The notes under the pieces are model-generated. The model had not been told where the DNA came from, ran no database searches, and saw only the letters and a program-made list of their open reading frames with translations. DNA of 64,000 nt from contig NZ_FXAK01000005.1 of the NCBI RefSeq assembly GCF_900177515.1, forward strand, positions 504,501-568,500, in the 5' to 3' direction. This document shows, in pieces, positions 1 to 9,425 of this stretch. The position numbers were made by a program, and so were the translations under genes. This DNA is from Azospirillum oryzae. Lineage in GTDB: Bacteria; Pseudomonadota; Alphaproteobacteria; Azospirillales; Azospirillaceae. Within the stretch, counting starts at the first letter, position 1. Each line of letters starts with the position of its first letter.

Positions 1-2111
1 AGGTCGCCACCACGGAACGCGCGCTGATCCTGGCGCCACATGGACGGGATGCCACAGTCGCTTGCGCCTTACTGGGCGAGGTCGGGATCGCTGCACACGC
101 CTGTCCCGACCTGCCGGCGCTGTGCACGGCGCTGGAGGACGGGGCCGGACTGCTCATCCTGGCGGAAGAGGCGGTGCGGACCGCGGATCTCCAGGGGCTT
201 GCCGCCTGGATCGGCGCACAGCCGCCATGGTCGGACCTTCCCGTCATTCTGCTCACCTTGCGGGGAGCCGGTTCCGAACGGACGCCCGAGGCGGCGCGCC
301 TGACCGAACTGCTGGGCAACGTCACCTTCGTGGAGCGACCCTTCCACCCGACCACCCTGGTCAGCGTCGTGCGGACCTGTCTGCGTGGCCGGCGCCGGCA
401 ATATGAGGCGAGGGCGAGGCTCGTGGAGCGCGAGCGTCTGCTGGCGGACCTTGCCGACGAACGGGCGCGTTTCGAAACGCTGGTGGAACACCTGCCGGTG
501 GCGGTGAACCTGATGGACCCGAACGGCCGGACCATTCTGTCCAATCCGGCATTCCGGCGCTTCCTTCCGGATGCGGTCATCCCTTCCCAGCGGCCGGACG
601 GGGAGGAGAGCTGGATCGGATATGACGAAGGGGGCCGCCGGCTGCCAAGGGATCAGTATGTCGCGATGCAGGCCCTGCGCGGCGAGACTGTCGGCGGCAT
701 CGAGTTCATCTATCGTCCCGCAGGCGGTCAGCCGATCTGGACCCGTGTCAGCGGCGTGCCTGTGCGGGACGCCACCGGCAAGACGGTCGGAGCGCTTGCG
801 GTCATCGTCGATATCAGCGACCAGAAAGCGGCGCAGGAGGCCTTGCAGCGACTTACCGCGACGCTGGAGTTCAAGGTGGAGGAGCGCACCCGGGAACTGG
901 CGGCGACGCTCGACCAACTGCGCGACGAGATCCGCGATCGCGAACGCGCCGAGGAGCAACTGCGCCAGACACAGAAGCTGGAGACCCTGGGCCAGCTTAC
1001 CGGCGGCGTCGCGCATGATTTCAACAATCTTCTGATGGCGGTTCTCGGCAATCTGGAGTTGCTGCGCAAACGCCTTCCCGCCGACCCGACGACGGAGCGT
1101 CTCTTCGACGGCGCCATGCAGGGCGCCCGGCGCGGAGCGACGCTGACCCAAAGGCTTCTGGCTTTCGCCCGTCGGCAGGACCTGCAGCCGCAGGCGGTGG
1201 ACCTCGCCGGGCTGCTGGACGGCATGAAAACGCTTCTGGAGCGTTCGGTCGGCCCGCGCGTCGTCATCCGTATCGACGCACCCCCCGCGACGGCGCCGGC
1301 GCTGATCGATCCCAATCAGCTCGAGCTGGCGATCCTGAATCTCGCCGTCAACGCCCGCGATGCCATGCCCGAGGGCGGCACGCTGACCGTGACCGTGGAT
1401 GAGGCGCCGGTTCCGGTGGCTTCGGGACTGCCGCCCGCTTCCTACCCGCACCTGAGCGTGCGGGACACCGGAACAGGGATGAATGAGGCAACGCTGGCGC
1501 GGGCGATCGAGCCGTTCTTCTCGACCAAGGGCATCGGCAAAGGCACCGGGCTGGGGTTGTCGATGGTCCATGGCCTCGCGGTACAGTCCGGCGGCGCCTT
1601 CCGGCTGTCGAGCGTTCCGGGCGAAGGTTCGCTCGTGGAGATGTGGCTGCCGAAGGCGATGAAACCCGCCCAGGCGGCCGAGTTGCCGCCAGCCCCGGCG
1701 GCCGAGGTATCGCCCGCCGTGGTCCTCGTGGTCGACGATGACGCGCTGATCGCCATGAGCACGGTCGATATGTTGGCCGACCTTGGGCACACGGTCATCG
1801 AAGCGGGATCGGGTGTCGAAGCGCTGGAACTTCTGCGTGGCGGGCAGGCGGTCGACCTGCTGCTGACGGACTATGCGATGCCCGGCATGACCGGGGTCGA
1901 GCTTGCCCAGGCGGCCCGTGCCGTGGCTCCCGACCTGCCGGTGTTGCTGGCGACGGGATATGCCGATCTGCCGGAGGGTGTCGTCGCCGACCTGCCGCGG
2001 CTTGCCAAGCCATACACGCAGCACCAACTCGCCGTCGCGACGGCCAAGCTGCTGGCCGAGATGGCGAAGACGTCGGCAGATACCAAGCAGAGCGATGGTC
2101 TCCACCGTTAG
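1..2111 (+). CDS. Hybrid sensor histidine kinase (5' end outside window)
   Basis: The reading frame is open from base 3 with no stop, so the start lies upstream of the window; the GTG at 174 is internal. In order the visible protein has a divergent receiver-like N-terminus, a PAS domain (around EHLPVAVNLMDPNGR, base 487 onward), a coiled coil, a dimerisation domain with the phospho-acceptor motif GGVAHDFNN, an HATPase domain with N box (NLAVNARDAMP), G1 (DTGTGM) and G2 (GTGLGLSMVHG), and a C-terminal receiver with acidic pocket VVDDD, phospho-site in LLTDYAMPGMTG and a conserved KP pair. No membrane segment is seen, so it is probably a cytoplasmic sensor that passes phosphate to its own receiver. 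The stop is followed by a convergent gene 71 bp away. The family is clear; the signal is unknown. The kinase core resembles that of the kinase at 55.5 kb. Confidence 0.9.
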   Translation, partial: VATTERALILAPHGRDATVACALLGEVGIAAHACPDLPALCTALEDGAGLLILAEEAVRTADLQGLAAWIGAQPPWSDLPVILLTLRGAGSERTPEAARLTELLGNVTFVERPFHPTTLVSVVRTCLRGRRRQYEARARLVERERLLADLADERARFETLVEHLPVAVNLMDPNGRTILSNPAFRRFLPDAVIPSQRPDGEESWIGYDEGGRRLPRDQYVAMQALRGETVGGIEFIYRPAGGQPIWTRVSGVPVRDATGKTVGALAVIVDISDQKAAQEALQRLTATLEFKVEERTRELAATLDQLRDEIRDRERAEEQLRQTQKLETLGQLTGGVAHDFNNLLMAVLGNLELLRKRLPADPTTERLFDGAMQGARRGATLTQRLLAFARRQDLQPQAVDLAGLLDGMKTLLERSVGPRVVIRIDAPPATAPALIDPNQLELAILNLAVNARDAMPEGGTLTVTVDEAPVPVASGLPPASYPHLSVRDTGTGMNEATLARAIEPFFSTKGIGKGTGLGLSMVHGLAVQSGGAFRLSSVPGEGSLVEMWLPKAMKPAQAAELPPAPAAEVSPAVVLVVDDDALIAMSTVDMLADLGHTVIEAGSGVEALELLRGGQAVDLLLTDYAMPGMTGVELAQAARAVAPDLPVLLATGYADLPEGVVADLPRLAKPYTQHQLAVATAKLLAEMAKTSADTKQSDGLHR

Positions 2112-2182
2112 GGAAGCCACGCGCAAGAGTGTGCCGGCGCCGGTGCCTTCCTCGGCACCGGCGTCACGACAGTGGGCGCCTT

Positions 2183-3682
2183 TTACTTCATGGACGGGAA
2201 GGCGAACTGGGCGCCTTCGCGGATTCCGCCGGTCGGCCAGCGCTGGGTGATGGTCTTGCGCCGGGTGTAGAAGCGCACGCCGTCCGGGCCATAGGCCGAC
2301 AGGTCGCCGAACAGCGACCGCTTCCAGCCGCCGAAGCTGTGGTAGGCGACCGGCACCGGCAGCGGCACATTGATGCCGACCATGCCGACCTTGATCATGT
2401 CGCCGAAATAGCGCGCGGCCTCGCCGTCGCGGGTGAACAGGCAGGTGCCGTTGCCATATTCATGGGCGTCGATCAGGTCCATGCCCTCCTGCATCGTCTT
2501 CACCCGGACTAGGCACAGCACCGGACCGAAGATCTCCTCCCGGTAGATGGTCATCTCCGGGGTGACGCGGTCGAACAGGCAGCCGCCCAGGAAGTTGCCG
2601 TTCTCATGTCCCGGCACCACCAGCCCGCGGCCGTCGACCACCAGATCGGCGCCCTCGGCGACGCCCTGGTCGACATAGGCCTTCACCTTCTCGTAATGGG
2701 CGCGGGTAACCAGCGGCCCCATCTCGCAGCCGGCGGAGGTGCCGGCGCCGACCTTCAGGTCGCGGAGCGCCGCCGACAGCTTGTCCTTCAGCCGGTCGGC
2801 CACCTCGTCGCCCACCGCCACCACGACGGAGATCGCCATGCAGCGCTCGCCGCAGGAGCCGTAGGCCGCCCCCATCAGCGCGTTGACGGCGTTGTCCAGG
2901 TCGGCGTCCGGCATGACGATGGCGTGGTTCTTGGCGCCGCCCAGCGCCTGCACCCGCTTGCCATTGGCGCTGGCGGTCGAATAGACATACTCGGCGATGG
3001 GGGTGGAGCCGACGAAGCTGACGCCCTGCACCCGCGGATCGGTCAGCAGCGTGTCCACCGCCTCCTTGTCGCCGTTGACGACGTTCAGCACACCCGGCGG
3101 CAGCCCGGCTTCCAGCGCTAGTTGGGCGATATAGAGGGCGGAACTGGGGTCGCGCTCCGACGGCTTCAGGACGAAGGTGTTCCCGCAGGCGATGGCGATC
3201 GGGTACATCCACAGCGGGACCATCGCCGGGAAATTGAACGGCGTGATGCCGGCGACGACGCCCAGCGGCTGGAATTCCGACCAGCTGTCGATGGCCGGCC
3301 CGACATTCTTGGAGAATTCGCCCTTCAGGAGTTCCGGCACGCCGCAGGCATATTCGACATTCTCGATGCCGCGGGTCAGCTCGCCGAAGGCGTCGTCCAG
3401 GACCTTGCCGTGCTCCGCCGTGATGAGGGTGCATATGCGCTCCGCATTCTCCTCCAGCAACTGCTTAAAGCGGAACATGACGCGGGCGCGCTTGGCCGGC
3501 GGCGTGGCGCGCCAGGCCGGGAAAGCGGCCTCGGCGGCGGCGATGGCCTCTTCCACCGTGGCGCGCGATGCCAGGGCGACCTGTCCGGCCACGTCGCCGG
3601 TGGCGGGATTGACGATGTCGGCGGTGCGGGTGCCGGCGGGTGCGTCGGTCTTGCCGCCGATCAGGTGGGCAACGATGGTCAT
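2183..3682 (-). CDS. mmsA: CoA-acylating (methyl)malonate-semialdehyde dehydrogenase
   Basis: A 499-residue aldehyde dehydrogenase, the normal MmsA length. The nucleotide-binding region includes [10 protein letters not shown], and the active-site block GERCMA places the catalytic cysteine near residue 281. The family converts malonate semialdehyde to acetyl-CoA, or methylmalonate semialdehyde to propionyl-CoA, with NAD and CoA. The next gene upstream on the same strand is beta-alanine:pyruvate aminotransferase, which makes malonate semialdehyde, so the inferred role is the second step of beta-alanine catabolism (BauC-like) rather than valine or inositol breakdown. The ATG is preceded by AGGAAA at a suitable distance. 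It is separated from the aminotransferase by 191 bp of palindromic repeat, so co-transcription is likely but not certain. Confidence 0.9.
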   Translation of the reverse strand: MTIVAHLIGGKTDAPAGTRTADIVNPATGDVAGQVALASRATVEEAIAAAEAAFPAWRATPPAKRARVMFRFKQLLEENAERICTLITAEHGKVLDDAFGELTRGIENVEYACGVPELLKGEFSKNVGPAIDSWSEFQPLGVVAGITPFNFPAMVPLWMYPIAIACGNTFVLKPSERDPSSALYIAQLALEAGLPPGVLNVVNGDKEAVDTLLTDPRVQGVSFVGSTPIAEYVYSTASANGKRVQALGGAKNHAIVMPDADLDNAVNALMGAAYGSCGERCMAISVVVAVGDEVADRLKDKLSAALRDLKVGAGTSAGCEMGPLVTRAHYEKVKAYVDQGVAEGADLVVDGRGLVVPGHENGNFLGGCLFDRVTPEMTIYREEIFGPVLCLVRVKTMQEGMDLIDAHEYGNGTCLFTRDGEAARYFGDMIKVGMVGINVPLPVPVAYHSFGGWKRSLFGDLSAYGPDGVRFYTRRKTITQRWPTGGIREGAQFAFPSMK

Positions 3683-3733
3683 GGTGCGTTTCCTGGGGGT
3701 GTTCGTCTTTGCGAAGTTAGACCCCTACCTATC

Positions 3734-3850
3734 CTCCCCCGCTCTCAGCGGACCTACGGTCCGCCTGCCGCGTCAGCACAAAGCTAAGCTTTGTGCGAGA
3801 GCTGGGCGGGAGAGGGAAGGGGCCCGCGGCGTCAGCCGAGGGAAGGGTGG
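3734..3850. repeat. Palindromic intergenic repeat (REP-like)
   Basis: Two perfect inverted repeats lie in tandem: GCGGACC with a 3-nt loop (3748-3764), and a 10-bp-arm palindrome with left arm GCACAAAGCT (3776-3796). They are enclosed by a further stem pairing GCTCTC (3741-3746) with GAGAGC (3797-3802), extended by a C-rich/G-rich pair. The nested structure between two co-directional genes could attenuate or stabilise the mRNA. It looks like a dispersed extragenic palindrome, but whether it recurs in the genome cannot be judged here. Confidence 0.6.
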
Positions 3851-3873
3851 GGGCAATGCGTGAGCCGGCGCTC

Positions 3874-5235
3874 TTACGCCGTCGCCTGGATGGCGTCGGC
3901 GACGACGTCGAACAGGCGGTCGAGGTCGGCCGGTTCGCTGTAGAAATGCGGGCCGAACTGCAGCGTGTCGCCGCCGAAACGCACGTAATAGCCGGCCTTC
4001 CAGCACTTTTCGCCGATTTCGTATGGCCGGCGGGCCGGCTCACCGGGAAGCGGGGCGATGGTGACGGCGCCCGTCAGCCCATAGTTGCGGATGTCGGCGA
4101 CGTTCTTCAGCCCCTTCAGCCCATGGATCAGGTTTTCGAAATGCGGCGCCAGCGCCGCGGCCTTCTCCCACAGCTTCTCCCGCTCGAAGATGTCGAGCGC
4201 GGCCAGGCCGGCGGCGCAGGCGACCGGGTGGGCGGAATAGGTGTAGCCGTGCGGGAACTCCACCATGTACTCCGGCCCGCCATTGTCCATGAAGGCCTGG
4301 TAGATGTCGTGCTTCGCCACCACGGCCCCCATCGGGACCGCGCCGTTGGTCAGGCCCTTGGCGACGTTCATGATGTCCGGGACCACGCCGAAGGCGTCGG
4401 CGCCGAAGGGGGCGCCCATGCGACCGAAGCCGGTGATGACCTCGTCGAAGATCAGCAGGATGGAATGCTTGTCGCAGATCTCGCGCAGCCGCTGCAGGTA
4501 ACCCTTCGGCGGCGGCAGCACGCCGGCGGAGCCGGCCAGCGGCTCGACGATCACGGCGGCGATGTTGGAGGCGTCATGCAGCGCCACCAACTCCTCCAGC
4601 GCATCGGCCAGGAAGGCGCCTTCTTCCGGCATGCCCTTCACGAACAGGTTCTGCGGCAGCAGTGTGTGCGGCAGGTGGTCGGCGTCGACGCCGGTGCCGA
4701 ACAGCTTGCGGTTGCCGCCGATGCCGCCCAGGCTGGTGCCGCCGAAATTGACGCCGTGATAGCCCTTGGACCGGCCGATCAGCTTGGTCTTGGTCGGCTG
4801 CCCCTTCATCCGCCAATAGGCCCGCGCCATCTTCAGCGAGGTGTCGGCCGCTTCGGAGCCCGAACCGACGAAGAAGACATGGTCCAGGCCGGCCGGAGTC
4901 AACGACGCCAGCTTGTGCGCCAGCTTGAAGGCGGCCGGATGGCCGTGCTGGAAGGCCGGGCTGTAATCCAGCTCGGCGATCTGGCGGGCGACTGCTTCCG
5001 AAATCTCGCGGCGGCAATGGCCGGCGCCGCTGCACCACAGGCCGGACAGGCTGTCGTAGATCTTGCGGCCTTCGGCATCCCAGTACCAGGTCCCCTCCGC
5101 CTTCACGATCATGCGGGGGTTGTTCTTGAACTGACGGTTGCCGCTGAACGGCATCCAATGGGCGTCAAGCTCCTCGCGCGTCAGTCCGCCGGCCTTGCTG
5201 AGCGACTGCGCTTGATCGTTGTCCAAGGGGGCCAT
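3874..5235 (-). CDS. bauA: Beta-alanine (omega-amino acid):pyruvate aminotransferase
   Basis: A 453-residue class III PLP aminotransferase. The substrate-side loop FSGNRQFKNNPR, the PLP-phosphate segment GSGSEAADT (about 124-132), the aspartate in DEVITGFGR (264-272) and the Schiff-base lysine in NVAKGLTNG (Lys about 293) are all present. It is expected to transfer the amino group of beta-alanine, or related omega-amino acids, to pyruvate, giving malonate semialdehyde and alanine. The downstream dehydrogenase would consume the semialdehyde. GGGAG precedes the ATG. A LysR regulator diverges from it across 137 bp and is the likely controller. Substrate specificity within the omega-aminotransferase family is inferred from the neighbour; other omega-amines are possible. 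Confidence 0.85.
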   Translation of the reverse strand: MAPLDNDQAQSLSKAGGLTREELDAHWMPFSGNRQFKNNPRMIVKAEGTWYWDAEGRKIYDSLSGLWCSGAGHCRREISEAVARQIAELDYSPAFQHGHPAAFKLAHKLASLTPAGLDHVFFVGSGSEAADTSLKMARAYWRMKGQPTKTKLIGRSKGYHGVNFGGTSLGGIGGNRKLFGTGVDADHLPHTLLPQNLFVKGMPEEGAFLADALEELVALHDASNIAAVIVEPLAGSAGVLPPPKGYLQRLREICDKHSILLIFDEVITGFGRMGAPFGADAFGVVPDIMNVAKGLTNGAVPMGAVVAKHDIYQAFMDNGGPEYMVEFPHGYTYSAHPVACAAGLAALDIFEREKLWEKAAALAPHFENLIHGLKGLKNVADIRNYGLTGAVTIAPLPGEPARRPYEIGEKCWKAGYYVRFGGDTLQFGPHFYSEPADLDRLFDVVADAIQATA

Positions 5236-5372
5236 CCGCTGTTCTCCCGCATTTGTTTGGGCACTGTCGTGGGAGAGTGTGCGCGGTTCGTGGTTGCGAT
5301 TAAATCCAAACTATAAGAACTTCACATAACCGCATACTTACCTATCGCGCCCACACCCCTCACGGTTCCAGC
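5236..5372. promoter_or_regulatory. Divergent promoter region of aminotransferase and LysR
   Basis: A 137-bp gap between divergent genes with an A+T-rich core at about 5298-5340, unlike the flanking coding DNA. This is the normal place for a LysR operator and two promoters. I could not settle on one T-N11-A site, so no precise operator is given. Confidence 0.5.
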
Positions 5373-6320
5373 ATGAGCAAGCCGACCCGGTCCCCCACGC
5401 GGTCCATTGCCCCGATCGGCGATGCCGACATCCGGCTGCTGCGCGTGTTCCGGACGGTGGTGGAATGCGGCGGCTTTTCCGCCGCCGAGGTGGAGCTGAA
5501 CATCAGCCGGGCCGCGATCAGCCAGCATATGGCGGATCTGGAACGGCGGCTTGGCCTCACACTCTGCCGGCGCGGGCGGGCGGGCTTCCGGCTGACCGAC
5601 GAAGGGCATCTGGCCTATGAGGCGACGCTGCGCCTGCTGGCCAGCACGGAGAGTTTCCGCAGCGAGATCAACACCCTGCATGGCCGCCTGCGCGGCGAAC
5701 TGAACATCGGCATCACCGATAACCTCGTCACCATGCCGCAGATGCGGGTGACGCACGCCCTGCGCGGCCTGAAGCGGCTGGCGCCCGAGGTCCGCGTCAA
5801 CATCCGCATGATCCCACCCAACGAGATCGAGCGGGGCGTGCTGGACGGGCAGTTGCACGTCGGCGTCGTCCCGGTTCGCCGCGGTCTGCCGGGCTTGGCC
5901 GGTCTTCCGCTCTATCAGGAGGAATCGCTGCTCTATTGCGGCGACGGCCATCCGCTGTTCGACCGTCCCGAGCGAGTGGTGACGCGCGAGGCGGTGGAGG
6001 CGGCCGACGCCGTGGCGCCGACCCAGGCGCAGCTTCCCCATGAGCTGAACAACACCGCGACGGCCACCGACCGCGAGGGGGTGGCGTTCCTGATCCTCAC
6101 CGGATGCTATGTCGGCTTTCTGCCCACCCACTATGCCCGGCAATGGGTGGAGCGCGGCATGATGCGGGCGCTGCTGCCCGACACCTTCCATCATGCCCTG
6201 GAGTTCCAGGTGGTGACGAAGAAGGGCGCCCAGCCGAATCTGGTGCTGGAACGGTTCCTGGATGTCCTGCGCGGGAATGGGGAGGGTGGGGGCGTGGAGG
6301 TCGAAATGCCGCTCCCCTAA
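5373..6320 (+). CDS. LysR-family transcriptional regulator
   Basis: A 315-residue protein with an N-terminal winged helix-turn-helix (about residues 20-80: LRVFRTVVECGGFSAAE, then ISRAAISQHMADLERRLG) and a C-terminal periplasmic-binding-protein-like effector domain. Divergence from the beta-alanine aminotransferase gene suggests it regulates that gene and mmsA in response to beta-alanine or a related compound; this is inference from position. The ATG at 5373 has only a weak ribosome-binding site. The next gene is another LysR in the same direction after 76 bp; the two are not close relatives. Confidence 0.85.
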   Translation: MSKPTRSPTRSIAPIGDADIRLLRVFRTVVECGGFSAAEVELNISRAAISQHMADLERRLGLTLCRRGRAGFRLTDEGHLAYEATLRLLASTESFRSEINTLHGRLRGELNIGITDNLVTMPQMRVTHALRGLKRLAPEVRVNIRMIPPNEIERGVLDGQLHVGVVPVRRGLPGLAGLPLYQEESLLYCGDGHPLFDRPERVVTREAVEAADAVAPTQAQLPHELNNTATATDREGVAFLILTGCYVGFLPTHYARQWVERGMMRALLPDTFHHALEFQVVTKKGAQPNLVLERFLDVLRGNGEGGGVEVEMPLP

Positions 6321-6396
6321 GGTGCGCGGACCGCTATAGTAGTCGTGGCCCGGCTTTGCCGCCTCCGTCCCCCTTCGCCAGCGCCCAGGATCGTGA

Positions 6397-7293
6397 ATGC
6401 AAGCCCGCCAACTGGAAGTCTTCTGCATGCTGATGCGCTGTGGAACCGTGACGGGGGCGGCGGCGATGCTGAACATCTCGCAGCCGGCCTTGAGCCAGAT
6501 CCTGCTGCATGCCGAGGATCAACTCGGCTTCAAGCTGTTCGACCGGGTGCGCGGACGGCTGGTGCCGACGCAGGAGGCCAACGAGCTGTATCCGGAGGCC
6601 GAGCGGATCTTTGCGGAACTCGGCGCTCTGCGCCGGCGCACCGTCGACATGCGTCATGGCCGCACCGGTCTGGTCCGTCTCGCCGCTTCGGCTCCACCAT
6701 CGATGTCGATCGTTCCCAAGGCGCTGACCGCCTTTCGCGAGGCGCATCCCGATATCGTCGTGCGCTCGCTGGTCGCGCCGGTCGCCAGCATCCTGGACAT
6801 GCTGCGCAGCGGCGACGTTCTGTTGGGGGTGGCGATGAACGACATGCCCCATCACGACCTTGATGTCGAGACCGTCGGGCATGCCGAACTTGTCTGCCTT
6901 TTGCCGGAGGGGCATCGGCTGGCCGAACAGGCTGAAGTTGGATTTGCCGATCTGGCGGAGGATACGCTGATTTCCTACCGGGTGGACACGCTGCCCGGCC
7001 GGCTGCTGGCCGGTGCGGTCGAGGCGGAGGGCGGCGTCTACGCCCCGGCGGTGGAAATCGACCTGTCCATCACCGCGCTGCCCTTCGTGCGGGAGGGGAT
7101 CGGCGTGGCGGTGGTCGACGGGCTTCTGCCGTGGAATCAGTTCTCCGGCATCGTCCAGCGGCCCTTCCGCCCGAGTATCCGCGTGCCCATCACCATCCTG
7201 ACCAGCAAGGAGCGTCCGCTGTCCGGCAGCCACGATCTGATGCGCGACTGCCTGCGCTTGGCCGCCCGCTCGCTGTCGCCGGGTGGTGCCTGA
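6397..7293 (+). CDS. LysR-family transcriptional regulator
   Basis: A 298-residue LysR protein whose DNA-binding domain begins at the first residues (MQARQLEVFCMLM, then AAAMLNISQPALSQILLHAE), followed by a substrate-binding domain from about residue 95. The start leaves the usual few residues before the first helix. It converges with the DAO-family flavoenzyme gene, the two stops being 15 bp apart, and may control that gene or the adjacent transporter cluster; no target is shown by the sequence. The effector is unknown. Confidence 0.85.
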   Translation: MQARQLEVFCMLMRCGTVTGAAAMLNISQPALSQILLHAEDQLGFKLFDRVRGRLVPTQEANELYPEAERIFAELGALRRRTVDMRHGRTGLVRLAASAPPSMSIVPKALTAFREAHPDIVVRSLVAPVASILDMLRSGDVLLGVAMNDMPHHDLDVETVGHAELVCLLPEGHRLAEQAEVGFADLAEDTLISYRVDTLPGRLLAGAVEAEGGVYAPAVEIDLSITALPFVREGIGVAVVDGLLPWNQFSGIVQRPFRPSIRVPITILTSKERPLSGSHDLMRDCLRLAARSLSPGGA

Positions 7294-7308
7294 CGGACCT
7301 GCCTACGG

Positions 7309-8634
7309 TCAGAAATCGGCGACCTTTCCGGCGGAGAATCCGGCGAAGCGGTCAGGGTGGTAGGGCTTGGGATCGACGATGGGCGCCTGATCGGTGACGA
7401 GGTCGGCGATCAGATGCCCGGCGCCGGGGCCGATGCCGAAGCCGTGGCCGCTGAAGCCTGCCGCCAGGATCAGGCCGGGCAGGCTGCCGACCTCGCCGAT
7501 GGCGGGAACGCCGTCGGGCGTGCTGTCGATGTAACCGGCCCAGGCGGCGGTGACCGGCGCGTCCTTCAGGCCGGGCAGCAGGGCCATGGCCCGCTCGCGG
7601 GTCAGGCGGATGGTGCTGCGGTCCGGCGTGGGGTCCAGCACCCGCACCCGCTCCATCGGCGTCGGGCGGTCGAGCCGCCAGCGCCGCAGCGTCTCGTGGC
7701 CGGAGCGCATCCCCTCCAGCCCGCCGGGCATCAGGCTGCGCCAGCGCCGGCTGAACATCGGCATGAATTGCGGCGCGAAGCGGATCTGCTGCATGGTCGG
7801 ATCGACGCGTCCGCGTCCGCTGATCGCCAGCGTGTGTCCGCCGTCGCCGCGCCGGGTGACCGACACCGCGGCGGTGTGCAGGGCGTCGGGAAGGCCGGTG
7901 GGGCTGGGGCCGACCGACAGGATCGACGAGCGGATGGAGGCGAGCGGGAAACGCACGCCGATCTGATGACAGAAGGCGGAGGCCCAGGCCCCGCCGGCCA
8001 GGACCGCCAGCTTGGTGCGTATCGTGCCTTTTTCGGTGACGACGCCGCTGACCCGCCCGCCGCTGGTTTCCAGCCCACGCGCGGCACAGCCCTGATGCAC
8101 CGTGCCGCCCTGGGTCATGATCGCCCGCGCCACGGCGGGCGCCGCGCGGGCCGGATCGGCGATGCCGTCCGAGGGCGAGAAGACGCCGCCCTTCCACGGC
8201 CGTCCGGTGGCCCGGCCGCGCTCCGCCGCCTCGGCACTGCTCAGCATATGGGTGGTGACGCCGACCGTCCGGGCGAAGTCGCGCCATCGCGCCCAGCCCG
8301 CCAATTCCTGGTCGTCATTGCTGAGATAGAGCAGGCCGCAGCGGCTGAAGCCGGTGTCCTCGCCGCTTTCGGCGGCAAAACGCTCCCACAGGTCAAGGCT
8401 CTTGGTCGCCATCGGCAGTTCGCGTGCGTCGCGGTTCTGCTGCCGGCACCAGCCCCAGTTGCGGCTGGACTGCTCCGCCCCGACCTGCCCCTTCTCCACC
8501 AGGGCCACCGACAGTCCGCGCCGGGCCAGAAAGTAGGCCGCCCAGACGCCGACGATGCCGCCGCCGATCACGACGACGTCCGCCTGTTCGGGTAGGTTCG
8601 GGGAGGACGCGATCGTCTGCAAAGGGGCTGGCAT
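7309..8634 (-). CDS. DAO-family FAD-dependent oxidoreductase (D-amino acid/amine oxidase type)
   Basis: The start is set at the ATG at 8634 because GGAG lies about 9 bp upstream; an in-frame ATG at 8667 has no ribosome-binding site. This gives 441 residues. The N-terminal Rossmann motif VVIGGGIVGVWAAYFLA binds FAD, followed by the family signature EQSSRNWGWCRQQNRD and, near the C-terminus, GFSGHGFGIGPGAGHL, typical of DadA/glycine-oxidase-type enzymes. It likely oxidises an amine or imino acid to an imine, passing electrons to oxygen or a quinone. A close relative lies at 29706-31040. A divergent Lrp/AsnC regulator starts 247 bp away and is the likely regulator. The substrate is unknown. Confidence 0.85.
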   Translation of the reverse strand: MPAPLQTIASSPNLPEQADVVVIGGGIVGVWAAYFLARRGLSVALVEKGQVGAEQSSRNWGWCRQQNRDARELPMATKSLDLWERFAAESGEDTGFSRCGLLYLSNDDQELAGWARWRDFARTVGVTTHMLSSAEAAERGRATGRPWKGGVFSPSDGIADPARAAPAVARAIMTQGGTVHQGCAARGLETSGGRVSGVVTEKGTIRTKLAVLAGGAWASAFCHQIGVRFPLASIRSSILSVGPSPTGLPDALHTAAVSVTRRGDGGHTLAISGRGRVDPTMQQIRFAPQFMPMFSRRWRSLMPGGLEGMRSGHETLRRWRLDRPTPMERVRVLDPTPDRSTIRLTRERAMALLPGLKDAPVTAAWAGYIDSTPDGVPAIGEVGSLPGLILAAGFSGHGFGIGPGAGHLIADLVTDQAPIVDPKPYHPDRFAGFSAGKVADF

Positions 8635-8825
8635 TGGTTGGGATCTCCGATTTCGGCGTTGCGCCATCTAGCCATGCCACGCGGCCCGGCAGGCGCTGCT
8701 TTGGCCGATTCAACGGCATTATCTTCTGTCGTTGCCGGAAGACATGATGCTTTGTTCTGCCGGGGACCCGCGTCTTGGTCATCGACAGGCTGGCGGCGCG
8801 TGCTAAGCTGAGCTGGTCCGACCGG

Positions 8826-8837
8826 CAGAATTTTCTG
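8826..8837. promoter_or_regulatory. Candidate Lrp operator palindrome
   Basis: CAGAA-TT-TTCTG is an inverted repeat with 5-bp arms, 44 bp upstream of the lrp-like start and within the divergent gap shared with the flavoenzyme gene. An imperfect second dyad (CTTC and GAAG arms, 11 bp apart) lies near 8720-8740. Lrp/AsnC proteins commonly bind such A+T-centred dyads in divergent promoters. Assignment is by position only. Confidence 0.4.
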
Positions 8838-8881
8838 CTGTCGTTTTTCCGTTCCCCGCCCTCGAACCGGATGGGTTCCCC

Positions 8882-9358
8882 ATGAAGCTGGACCGCATCG
8901 ACATCAAGATTCTGCATCAGCTCCAGAAGAACGGCCGGATCACCAACGTGGAGTTGGCCGAACTGGTGAACCTGTCGCCCAGCCCCTGCCTGATGCGGGT
9001 CAAGAAGCTGCAGGCCGAGGGCTACATCGAAGGCTACACGGCGCAGATCAACGTCAGCAAACTCGGCCAGACCCTGACCGTCTTCACCGAGGTGACGCTG
9101 AAGAACCACCGGCAGGTCGATTTCGCCCGCTTCCTTGCCGCAGTCAAGAAGATCGAACAGATGCTGGAATGCCATCTGGTGTCCGGCGGCTACGACTACA
9201 TGCTGAAGTTCGTCACGTCCGGCATCGGCGAGTATCAGGAGATCATGGAGAAGCTGACCGACATGGACATCGGCATCGACAAGTATTTCAGCTACGTCGT
9301 TCTGAAATCGCCGATCGTGCGGGCCCACATGCCGCTGACCACGCTGTTTCCGATGTGA
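8882..9358 (+). CDS. Lrp/AsnC-family transcriptional regulator
   Basis: A 158-residue protein with an N-terminal helix-turn-helix (LDRIDIKILHQLQKNGR, then ELAELVNLSPSPCLMRVKKL) and a C-terminal ligand-binding RAM domain (about 70-150), the standard Lrp architecture and length. It likely binds an amino acid and regulates the divergent flavoenzyme gene and perhaps the convergent ABC transporter. The promoter region carries a dyad that could be its operator. It ends 67 bp from the convergent ABC ATPase gene, with a strong hairpin between them. Confidence 0.9.
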   Translation: MKLDRIDIKILHQLQKNGRITNVELAELVNLSPSPCLMRVKKLQAEGYIEGYTAQINVSKLGQTLTVFTEVTLKNHRQVDFARFLAAVKKIEQMLECHLVSGGYDYMLKFVTSGIGEYQEIMEKLTDMDIGIDKYFSYVVLKSPIVRAHMPLTTLFPM

Positions 9359-9384
9359 GGGCTTTCGCGGCAGAACCCCTGCAG

Positions 9385-9411
9385 GCCCGCGCGGCGGTGA
9401 ACCGCGCGGGC
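9385..9411. terminator. Bidirectional hairpin between convergent genes
   Basis: A perfect 10-bp stem (left arm GCCCGCGCGG, 7-nt loop, complementary right arm) lies between the stops of the Lrp gene and the ABC ATPase gene. No T-tract follows, so it may act with Rho or as an mRNA 3'-end stabiliser. Confidence 0.55.
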
Positions 9412-9425
9412 GGCAAAGTGGTCGC

